Source: CAYNTG01 sp964400105 | GTDB taxonomy: Bacteria > UBP14 > UBA6098 | Assembly (NCBI GenBank): GCA_964400105.1 | Contig: CAYNTG010000097.1 | Coordinates: forward strand, 1-8,278 | DNA: 8,278 bases | Direction: 5' to 3' | Part shown: one piece after another, positions 1 through 5,987 of the stretch | Layout of the letters: the number at the start of each line of letters is the position of its first letter | How positions within the stretch are numbered: the first letter of the stretch is position 1 | Notes under the pieces: model-generated | The model's input: the letters and a program-made list of their open reading frames with translations, nothing else | The model's database searches: none | Told to the model about the DNA's origin: nothing | Position numbers and translations under genes: made by a program

Positions 1-467
1 TGCTCTGGTTATCCGTTGGATTGGGATTGGTGCTTTCGCTCGCATTCGGCGAGCTTTTCGGCCTCGCGGCTGGAGGACTCGTCGTGCCGGGGTATATCGC
101 GCTTTTCTGGAATCAACCGATGAAGATCGTCGGCACGATCGTTATCGCGTTTGCATCTTACGGAACTATCCGCGTAATTGCCCAATGGACATTGATTTAC
201 GGGCGTCGCAAACTTGTGTTGACCGTGCTAATATCATTCATCTATGCGTGGCTTTTCAGATTTGTATTGGGAGGTGAGCTTGGCACCGTCCTCGGCGGAT
301 TCGACCCGATCGGATTTATCATCCCCGGCCTTCTGGCATATTGGATGGATCGCCAGGGGATACTCGACACCCTAACGACATTGGTCATCGCGAGCGTCAT
401 CGTGCGTTTGCTGCTGATCGTCTTTGGAGGAGGTGAGCTTCTTGAAGTGGCGCTCCCGACGAGTTAG
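1..467 (+). CDS. pgsC: PgsC, poly-gamma-glutamate synthesis membrane protein (5' end cut by one base)
   Basis: PgsC (CapC) is the small integral membrane partner of the PgsB/CapB amide ligase that makes poly-gamma-glutamate or a similar polymer at the inner membrane. The protein is almost entirely hydrophobic with several membrane segments. It shows the family landmarks GLVVPGYIALF, a basic loop with LIYGRRK, and GFIIPGLLAYW. Reading in frame from base 3 gives LWLSVG and then the body, with no stop. Bases 1-2 are 'tg', so the codon begun one base before the window is NTG, most likely the true ATG or GTG start, giving about 155 residues (B. subtilis PgsC is about 149). The TTG at 21 is in frame but would remove part of the first helix, so it is not preferred. 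The 3' end overlaps pgsW by 26 bases, which suggests translational coupling. pgsB is expected just upstream but cannot be seen. Identification is strong; the exact polymer made is unknown. Confidence 0.9.
   Translation, partial: LWLSVGLGLVLSLAFGELFGLAAGGLVVPGYIALFWNQPMKIVGTIVIAFASYGTIRVIAQWTLIYGRRKLVLTVLISFIYAWLFRFVLGGELGTVLGGFDPIGFIIPGLLAYWMDRQGILDTLTTLVIASVIVRLLLIVFGGGELLEVALPTS
428..436 (+). promoter_or_regulatory. Strong Shine-Dalgarno sequence for pgsW, inside pgsC
   Basis: AGGAGGTGA is a full complement to the 16S rRNA 3' end. Its AGGAGG core (428-433) sits 8 bases before the TTG at 442. It decides the pgsW start: the in-frame TTG at 424 and GTG at 433 lie upstream of or within the site and cannot use it. 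It is much stronger than the sites before the four downstream genes, which show at most AAGG-like matches. Confidence 0.85.
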
Positions 468-1542
468 CCTCGTCGCTTTGATATTTCTCGCTATTCTCGG
501 AATCGCCGCGATGGCGTTGGTCGAGTTCTCCAAGGTCCGGGTTAAAAGGCCATTTTACGAGGAGAAGGTCGCAGCGGCAAATCTCGCTCAAAAGGCGTTT
601 TTGGCCTTGAAGAACGCCGGCGGAGAATGCATAATCGTCGATCCGGTCGTCGATCCGAACGGCACCGGACTTATCGGCGATCAGTTCACGATAATAACGA
701 CCGATCGAGGTAATCTGACATCGAAACTCACGACGACGAACCCGAATTTCGCTGCGATAGTGGTCGATATGCTTCGCGAGGCCGAAGTCGATCATGGAGA
801 CAAGATCGCTGTGGCCTTCACCGGATCGATGCCCGCGCTCAATGTCGCGGTTCTCGCGGCCATCGAGACGATCGGAGCGGAGCCGGTCATTATTTCCAGC
901 ATCGGCGCATCGATGTGGGGCGCGAATAATCCGGATTTCGCATGGCTCGACATGGAAAAGGTCCTTTACGATAAAGGCATATTTAACAGTCGAAGCATCG
1001 CGGCGTCGCTCGGCGGGCGTGGCGACCGTGGAGGTAATGTCTCACCGGAAGGCCGCAATGTCCTACGTGAAATAATCGAGCGTGATTCGGTGATGTTGAT
1101 CGAATCTTCGACGCTCGACGAGTCCATCGAAAAGCGGATCGAGATTTACGAGGAGCACCTCGAAAAGGACGAAAAATACGCCGCCTATGTCAATGTCGGC
1201 GGCGGTTTGGGGTCGATCGGCAGCTCGCAGAACCTCGTTATCCTTAATCCGGGACTAAATAAGCGACTTCCTCGGACGAATTTCCCCCGGAAGGGCGCGA
1301 TGATTCGATTCGGCGAGCGCGGCGTGCCGATGATCAACCTTTCCGATATAAATAATATCGCGAGACGATATGGCCTTCCGGTTGCGCCGGAACCGCTGCC
1401 GGATATTCCGCACGGCGAGGTCTATTCGGAGCTTCGGTATAGTTTATGGCTTGCCGTAGTCGTTCTCGCAATGTATCTTATTATCGTATTTGTGGTTATT
1501 CGGGTCGATGTTACAAATTTCATATATAAACGAAAGCCCTGA
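442..1542 (+). CDS. pgsW: PgsW, poly-gamma-glutamate system protein
   Basis: This 366-residue protein resembles the 'poly-gamma-glutamate system protein' family (PgsW), which accompanies PgsB and PgsC in many bacteria lacking a classical PgsA. Its biochemical role is not established. From the TTG start it reads MKWRSRRVS, then a membrane helix at about residues 8-28. A large extracytoplasmic domain follows, containing FTGSMPALNVAVLAAIE, SSIGASMWGANNP and ASLGGRGDRGGN blocks, which look like the conserved core. A second membrane helix lies at about 335-353 (LWLAVVVLAMYLIIVF) and leads into a short basic tail ending KRKP. The helix-domain-helix layout suggests a membrane-anchored periplasmic domain. 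The TTG start is chosen because AGGAGGTGA lies at ideal spacing before it. The gene overlaps pgsC by 26 bases and is the last gene of that unit, with a TGA stop at 1540-1542. I see no pgsA or capD-like gene downstream. The family call is confident; the mechanism is unknown. Confidence 0.88.
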   Translation: MKWRSRRVSLVALIFLAILGIAAMALVEFSKVRVKRPFYEEKVAAANLAQKAFLALKNAGGECIIVDPVVDPNGTGLIGDQFTIITTDRGNLTSKLTTTNPNFAAIVVDMLREAEVDHGDKIAVAFTGSMPALNVAVLAAIETIGAEPVIISSIGASMWGANNPDFAWLDMEKVLYDKGIFNSRSIAASLGGRGDRGGNVSPEGRNVLREIIERDSVMLIESSTLDESIEKRIEIYEEHLEKDEKYAAYVNVGGGLGSIGSSQNLVILNPGLNKRLPRTNFPRKGAMIRFGERGVPMINLSDINNIARRYGLPVAPEPLPDIPHGEVYSELRYSLWLAVVVLAMYLIIVFVVIRVDVTNFIYKRKP

Positions 1543-1575
1543 TGTCATTGCATTCTATCGAACGAATGATTGACA
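1543..1575 (+). repeat. Imperfect inverted repeat overlapping the -35 box
   Basis: The arms are TGTCA (1543-1547) plus CATTC (1551-1555), and GAATG (1564-1568) plus TGACA (1571-1575). They give ten pairs, broken by a 3-by-2 internal loop, around an 8-base loop (1556-1563). The repeat starts at the first base after the pgsW stop, and its right arm covers five of the six bases of the TTGACA -35 box. It could be an operator for the downstream unit or an RNA hairpin ending the pgs message. There is no T-run after it, so a standard intrinsic terminator is unlikely. Chance occurrence in a 74-base gap cannot be excluded. Confidence 0.45.
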
Positions 1576-1598
1576 AAATGGGAATCTGGAAATACACT
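1570..1598 (+). promoter_or_regulatory. Sigma70-like promoter for the four-gene envelope operon
   Basis: TTGACA (1570-1575, a perfect -35 box) is followed after exactly 17 bases by TACACT (1593-1598, 4 of 6 matches to TATAAT). Transcription would begin near 1605, leaving about 11 untranslated bases before the ATG at 1617. The location, in the only intergenic gap and just before a new functional group of genes, supports the call. The -10 box does not clearly fit the Bacteroidetes TAnnTTTG form. Confidence 0.6.
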
Positions 1599-1616
1599 TA
1601 GACGGACTTAAAAATT

Positions 1617-2876
1617 ATGAAAAAATTAGCGATTCTGATATCGATTGTAATTGCGAGCGTTGTCTTCGGCTCTGACGCGAGGTCGTGTGTTAAGGTTGGC
1701 CAAACGCAGCTTTTTTGTATGGAAAATCCGGGCCTGGCGACCACTGTCGAGAATAGGGCGCAGCGTGCCACAGAAGCGATCGAGATGGTAATGGCCGATC
1801 CGGACGCGAATATCGATTCGATAGTCGTCCGGCAGGTTGACAGCAGTTTCGTTGTGAGCCTCTCCAGAATCCGTTTTTTCTCGGTCTATCCCGCCGACAC
1901 GAACGGAACCGGCGCAACGGTCGAGGAGATCGCCTACCGTTGGCAAAAGCGCACCGTTCAGGGGATAATGGACGAGCGTAAGCGCTCCGTTTCGACGGGG
2001 AATTTGGCCAAACTCGCCCTCGGATTACTGTTCCCATTCCTGATAATCGTTGCGTATATCCTAATTCATCGACTATATACATCGGTCTCCAAGAGCGTGG
2101 TCAAGCGCGAGGGAACGATGTTCCGCGGAATGAAATTTCGCGGTGTAGAGTTTATGCCAGCGAGGTTACAGGTTGGCATTATGCTAAAGCTGCTTCTTTT
2201 TCTCAAATGGGTTATCATTGTAATTGTTTTTTATGCAATGATCCTTTTGTTTTTCAATCTATTTCCTCCAACACAGGTATATACCGAGGCAATTTTGGAG
2301 ACGAGCTTTAATTGGCTGAGAAGCGTCGGTGGGGTGCTTATCGACCTCTTACAATTCGTCGCTTTGGCTGTCGTATTCTATGTCGTCGCGCGGATTCTTT
2401 GGGGCCTCGCGGATATGATATTCCGGCATTATCGAACATCGCCCGGCACGGTTAAAATCCCGCCGGAGGCCATCGATCCGTTGCATCGGACGACGAAAAC
2501 GGCGATTACATTGCTGTATATGCTTGTTTTGGTGGCGATCATTCCCGGCTCGAACGGCATTTTTTCGCTGGCGCTTCTGCTGGTCGGTTTCGTAATAACG
2601 GGTATCGCGGCGATGCCATTTATCGTCAGCGGCCTTTCCGGTTTTTCGATATTGATACTTCACAAGGTCCGTTCCGGCGACGAAATCGCCGTCGGGTCGA
2701 TTCGAGGAACCGTTGTCGATGTCGGTGTGATATGGACGAAGATCGCTATCGAGGACGGCAAAGAGATGCTATTTTTGAACAAACTGCTTCTCGAACATCC
2801 ATTCGCTATCGGCAGATGTTCGGAAAAGGACGAAACGGATGATACCATGAAACATGGAAAGGCCGAAGAAAAATGA
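1617..2876 (+). CDS. MscS-like mechanosensitive channel with periplasmic N-terminal domain
   Basis: This 419-residue inner-membrane protein has a signal peptide or first helix at about residues 1-19. A soluble extracytoplasmic segment follows (about 20-127) with two cysteines (C24, C34) and an ENRAQRATEAIE motif. Segments of this type precede some cyanobacterial and environmental MscS-like channels. Membrane helices follow at about 130-153, 190-216, 238-268 and 295-310, and a Gly/Ala-rich pore-lining helix at about 315-348. The segment VRSGDEIAVGSIRGTVVDVG and the following TKIAIEDGKEMLFLN (about 351-388) is a recognisable MscS beta domain. MscS channels release solutes on membrane tension. 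Oddly, the protein ends in a charged tail about 20 residues after the beta domain, so the usual C-terminal alpha/beta vestibule is nearly absent. No good Shine-Dalgarno sequence precedes the ATG. The stop overlaps the next start as ATGA. The family is well supported; gating stimulus and cargo are unknown. Confidence 0.83.
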   Translation: MKKLAILISIVIASVVFGSDARSCVKVGQTQLFCMENPGLATTVENRAQRATEAIEMVMADPDANIDSIVVRQVDSSFVVSLSRIRFFSVYPADTNGTGATVEEIAYRWQKRTVQGIMDERKRSVSTGNLAKLALGLLFPFLIIVAYILIHRLYTSVSKSVVKREGTMFRGMKFRGVEFMPARLQVGIMLKLLLFLKWVIIVIVFYAMILLFFNLFPPTQVYTEAILETSFNWLRSVGGVLIDLLQFVALAVVFYVVARILWGLADMIFRHYRTSPGTVKIPPEAIDPLHRTTKTAITLLYMLVLVAIIPGSNGIFSLALLLVGFVITGIAAMPFIVSGLSGFSILILHKVRSGDEIAVGSIRGTVVDVGVIWTKIAIEDGKEMLFLNKLLLEHPFAIGRCSEKDETDDTMKHGKAEEK

Positions 2877-4669
2877 ATCTGAAGCGAGTTCTGCTTATCG
2901 GCTTTATAGCGCTCTTCATTTTTCCCCTATTCGGCGAATCGTATTGGGTTTTTTTAGAGGATAAGGGTTTTTCGCGGGGTTCGTCGGCGGAGAATCGCGC
3001 CCTTCGAGCGGCAAAGCAGCGCCTTTCGCCAAGAAGTATCGAGCGCAGGGAGCGGGCGATGCCGGAAGGCGAAGTTGTCGCTTTCGAGGATATCGATCTT
3101 AGCCGCGATTATGTCGATGCCATTGCGGAAATGGCACGCATTAGAATCGAGTCGCGCTTGCTAAATGCCGTTTCTGTCGAAGCAGATGCACCAACGATCG
3201 ATGCTATTTCAAAGCTGCCATTCGTCCGAAATATAAAACCGGTGGCAAAATTTCAACGCGAACGCCCTTATATTTCACCATTCGAAACTCCATCTATCGG
3301 CGATTACGGTTCGAGCTATTCGCAGAATAATATGCTGAATTCACCGCTCGCGCACCGGCTCGGAATCTCCGGCGACGGCGTCTTGATTTGCATGACCGAT
3401 ACCGGATTCAAACTCGATCACCTGTCGCTCGACTCTTCGGAGGTTCTCGGCAAATACGATTTTATAGATGACGACACAATCGTCAGTTTCGAGCCGGGCG
3501 ATCCTGACCTGTCGGAATCCCACGGAACGATGACCTGGTCGATTATCGGCGGATATTATCCGGGGCAGCTTATAGGAGTGGCAAGCGGCGCGTCCTTTCT
3601 TCTCGCTCGAACCGAACATTACACGATGGAGGACCCGATCGAGGAGGATTACTGGATCGCCGCCTCAGAGTGGGCGGACAGCGCGGGCGCAGATATAATA
3701 TCGACAAGCCTCGGATACTCCGATTGGTACACACCGGATTCCATGACCGGCGACATCGCGCCGATCAGTATCGCGGCGGATCTTATCTCCGCACGCGGCA
3801 TCTGCTGTGTGATATGTTCGGGAAATCACGGCAGTGGCGGAGCTACAAGCATTACGGTGCCCGGCGACGCCGATTCCGTTATCACCGTCGGCGCGGTGAA
3901 TTTAGAGGGAAACAGGCTCTCGTTTTCCGGGCAGGGGCCAACCGCAGACGGCAGAATAAAGCCCGATGTTTGTGCGTTGGGCACCGGCGTCAAGGCAGCG
4001 AGCGATCGCGGAGTTTCCGATTTTCGAACGAGCAGCGGAACGAGCGCCTCGACGCCGCTCGTCGCTGGATTGGCGGCGTTGCTCCTGGAGATTCGCCCCG
4101 GTCTTCTGCCGATGGATATTCGCGATGCGTTAATTAAAACTTCATCGAACAACGAATCACCGAACAACCAGATCGGATGGGGGATCCCGGATATTATGGC
4201 GGCGATAAGCTATCCAGTCGCCGGTCGATGTGTAATCCCTCTTTTCACCGGATGGAACCTCGTGAGCATTCCGCTCGCCGATACGATAAATATCGACGAC
4301 GCTTTTCCGGGAAGGCTCGGCGAAGTTTGGTTCTGGGACCACGTCGCCGGTTCTTATATCGATGTTTCCGTGGTCGAGCCGGGGAAGGGTTATTTCGTGA
4401 TGTTCAATCACGACACGCTGATCGTGATAGACGGCGAACCGCTGCTGTCGATAGATATTCTTACGACCCCCGGATGGCAAGCGATCGGTGGTGTCGCACG
4501 AACGAATTCGTTCGCTTCGGTCGTCGATTCGTCGTCGGCGAGAATCATCGACGGTTTTTACCTTTACGAACCAAACCTCAGAGATTATCAATCTTTAAAC
4601 AATATCCCGCCCGGTCGAGGAGCATTCATCCTCGTTACCGGAGCCGGGGAAATAAGGCTTTCCAAATGA
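2873..4669 (+). CDS. Secreted subtilisin-like serine protease (S8) with two-repeat beta-rich C-terminal domain
   Basis: This 598-residue exported protease has a signal peptide at about residues 1-22. An N-terminal region opening YWVFLEDKG (24-32) and containing SPRSIERRE follows, typical of FCB-group subtilases and probably an inhibitory propeptide extending to about 150. The catalytic domain (about 165-445) is complete: Asp176 in TDTGF, His217 in ESHGT, oxyanion Asn318 in SGNHG, and nucleophile Ser391 in GTSASTP. The tail (about 455-598) contains two similar halves. One runs from GWNLVSIP (from 460) to PGKGY (503-507), the other from GWQAIGG (from 534) to PGRGA (580-584), which suggests a duplicated beta-rich module for binding or anchoring. 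No type IX secretion C-terminal signal is visible; the protein ends EIRLSK. The start overlaps the channel stop by ATGA and the stop overlaps the next start, so translation is probably coupled. Substrate and final location are unknown. Confidence 0.95.
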   Translation: MNLKRVLLIGFIALFIFPLFGESYWVFLEDKGFSRGSSAENRALRAAKQRLSPRSIERRERAMPEGEVVAFEDIDLSRDYVDAIAEMARIRIESRLLNAVSVEADAPTIDAISKLPFVRNIKPVAKFQRERPYISPFETPSIGDYGSSYSQNNMLNSPLAHRLGISGDGVLICMTDTGFKLDHLSLDSSEVLGKYDFIDDDTIVSFEPGDPDLSESHGTMTWSIIGGYYPGQLIGVASGASFLLARTEHYTMEDPIEEDYWIAASEWADSAGADIISTSLGYSDWYTPDSMTGDIAPISIAADLISARGICCVICSGNHGSGGATSITVPGDADSVITVGAVNLEGNRLSFSGQGPTADGRIKPDVCALGTGVKAASDRGVSDFRTSSGTSASTPLVAGLAALLLEIRPGLLPMDIRDALIKTSSNNESPNNQIGWGIPDIMAAISYPVAGRCVIPLFTGWNLVSIPLADTINIDDAFPGRLGEVWFWDHVAGSYIDVSVVEPGKGYFVMFNHDTLIVIDGEPLLSIDILTTPGWQAIGGVARTNSFASVVDSSSARIIDGFYLYEPNLRDYQSLNNIPPGRGAFILVTGAGEIRLSK

Positions 4670-5961
4670 TGAGTTTATTTAAGCGATTTACGATCATTGT
4701 AATCGCCGTTTTGGCGCTTTCGTGCAGCGGCGAACCCCGGCTCTCGGTCGATGAAGAGATTTACAACACAGGCAAACTCGCCCCGCGCGAAAAAAAGGTT
4801 CATTGGTTTATTCTAAACAATGAAGGCGATGCCGATCTCGTTATCGAGAATATCCGTTCGCTCTGCGACTGCATCGAAATCGAATCGGCGCCGGATACCA
4901 TCCCGCCGGGAGAGTCGGACAGTATAAAGGTTATATATGTCGCGCCGGACAGCGCCGGGCCGGACGAAAGTTACCTAATGGTGCGCACGAACACCGAGCC
5001 GAATAATATCAAACTTGGATTTCTCGCCGAGGTCCTGCCGGTAAAATTGACAGCGGCGGATTCGTCGATCGTCGTGTTTCCATTTCAGGTCTCCGGTATC
5101 GAGGACGCCCAAAAATTCTCGCTCGATATTTTTCAATATATCGTAGAACACCTCCCGGAAGGATATCCTCCACAAAATCCAAATGAATTAACCAAACAAC
5201 TTCGCGAAGACCCGGGTTTCAGAATCGAACCGCTTCACGATGTCGCGCGCAAATGGGCAAACATACTCGGTATCCGTTTCGTCGTGATCGGCGATACCCG
5301 TCCATCGGCCTCCGGCGAAGGCCTCGATATTGGCATCATGCTCGTCGATGGGACTTTCAGGCTGCCAATCGGCAAGCGAATAACCGGGGTTTCGAAGGAT
5401 GATGCATTCGCCGTCGTTTCCGACACCGTCGCATTCATGCTGAATAATCTTTTCCCTATGGAAAAACAGGCTTTTATCGCGGACCTTCAGAGAAAATGGG
5501 CAGAGCAGCGCAGTAAGATGATCGGAAATCCGGCGCCGCCTCTCGTGGCGGAGAATATCATCGACGGCAAACAGGTCGATATAAATGATTTCAAGGGCAA
5601 ACCGTTGATTATTCAATTCTTCTCGTCCGACTGCGACCATTGCGAGGATGAGATGGACTGGCTTTCCGATCTCGTCGAAAGGCACCCGGATATCGGCGCG
5701 CTTGGCGTCTCTGTGGATATCGGCGAGATCGATTCCGTCCGGAGCTTCATCGAGGAAAGGAAACCGACATATCCGGTCATACTTCCGACCGAGGAGAACG
5801 AGAAACAGCTCGATCCATACTACGGCGGAGCCACGCCGCAGACGGTTATAATCTCGCCGGAGGGAACCGTCGTCGAGTATTTCATGGGCTTCAGCATGCA
5901 GACGCTGGACAAATTCGAGAAGCTCCTTATAAGTATGCTCCAAGACGCCTCGAAGGAGTAG
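4666..5961 (+). CDS. Lipoprotein with DUF1573, CsgG/TolB-like and TlpA-like thioredoxin domains
   Basis: This predicted 431-residue lipoprotein begins MMSLFKRF. A hydrophobic segment ends LALSC, placing the lipid-bearing cysteine at residue 20; the lipobox is imperfect because Ala and Leu are swapped at -3/-2. Residues about 26-123 resemble DUF1573, including its Cys-X-Cys signature (C67-D-C69). Residues about 136-266 (VVFPF, later RFVVIGDT and IGIMLVDG) look like the alternating strand/helix fold of CsgG, FlgO or the TolB N-terminus; this is a weak match by eye. Residues about 285-428 form a TlpA/AhpC-like thioredoxin domain, with GNPAPPL, redox pair C323-DH-C326 in SSDCDHCED, and cis-proline P391 in GATPQT. 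It probably acts as a periplasm-facing redox protein on thiols or disulfides. Start choice: ATG at 4666 overlaps the protease stop (a second ATG follows at 4669), and AAGG lies 8 bases upstream. The frame is open further upstream to 4177, but that part lies inside the protease gene and is not coding. Confidence 0.84.
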   Translation: MMSLFKRFTIIVIAVLALSCSGEPRLSVDEEIYNTGKLAPREKKVHWFILNNEGDADLVIENIRSLCDCIEIESAPDTIPPGESDSIKVIYVAPDSAGPDESYLMVRTNTEPNNIKLGFLAEVLPVKLTAADSSIVVFPFQVSGIEDAQKFSLDIFQYIVEHLPEGYPPQNPNELTKQLREDPGFRIEPLHDVARKWANILGIRFVVIGDTRPSASGEGLDIGIMLVDGTFRLPIGKRITGVSKDDAFAVVSDTVAFMLNNLFPMEKQAFIADLQRKWAEQRSKMIGNPAPPLVAENIIDGKQVDINDFKGKPLIIQFFSSDCDHCEDEMDWLSDLVERHPDIGALGVSVDIGEIDSVRSFIEERKPTYPVILPTEENEKQLDPYYGGATPQTVIISPEGTVVEYFMGFSMQTLDKFEKLLISMLQDASKE

Positions 5962-5987
5962 CATTTCCAAAACTCGATTGGATAGCT

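Noticed and set aside
424..441. Earlier pgsW starts (TTG at 424 or GTG at 433)
   Set aside because: Both lie before or within the Shine-Dalgarno sequence and so cannot use it. The TTG at 442 has ideal spacing and gives a typical positively charged N-terminus before the first helix.
397..795. Minus-strand open frame across the pgsC/pgsW junction
   Set aside because: It is antisense to two confidently identified genes, Arg-rich, and has no motif.
1543..1616. Intrinsic terminator after pgsW
   Set aside because: The inverted repeat has AT-rich arms, an internal loop and no following T-run, so it does not meet the usual pattern. An operator or chance repeat is as likely.
4177..4665. Open frame extending the lipoprotein gene 163 codons upstream
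   Set aside because: It lies wholly inside the protease gene in another frame, its translation is rich in Arg and Ser with no fold-like pattern, and the signal peptide and lipobox begin exactly at 4666.
4621..4669. Type IX secretion C-terminal sorting domain on the protease
   Set aside because: The end (GAGEIRLSK) lacks the conserved Gly and Lys-rich blocks of that signal. The C-terminal region is better described as a GWN...PGxG repeat.
5953..5958. AAGGAG as ribosome site for the TonB receptor
   Set aside because: It is 29 bases upstream of the ATG at 5988, too far to act, and it is simply the Lys-Glu coding end of the lipoprotein. No other start codon in the receptor frame lies within range.
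5188..5970. Minus-strand open frame of 260 codons
   Set aside because: It is antisense to the thioredoxin-like lipoprotein, whose CxxC and cis-Pro motifs are clear. The minus product has no recognisable domain or signal; it is a shadow of codon bias.
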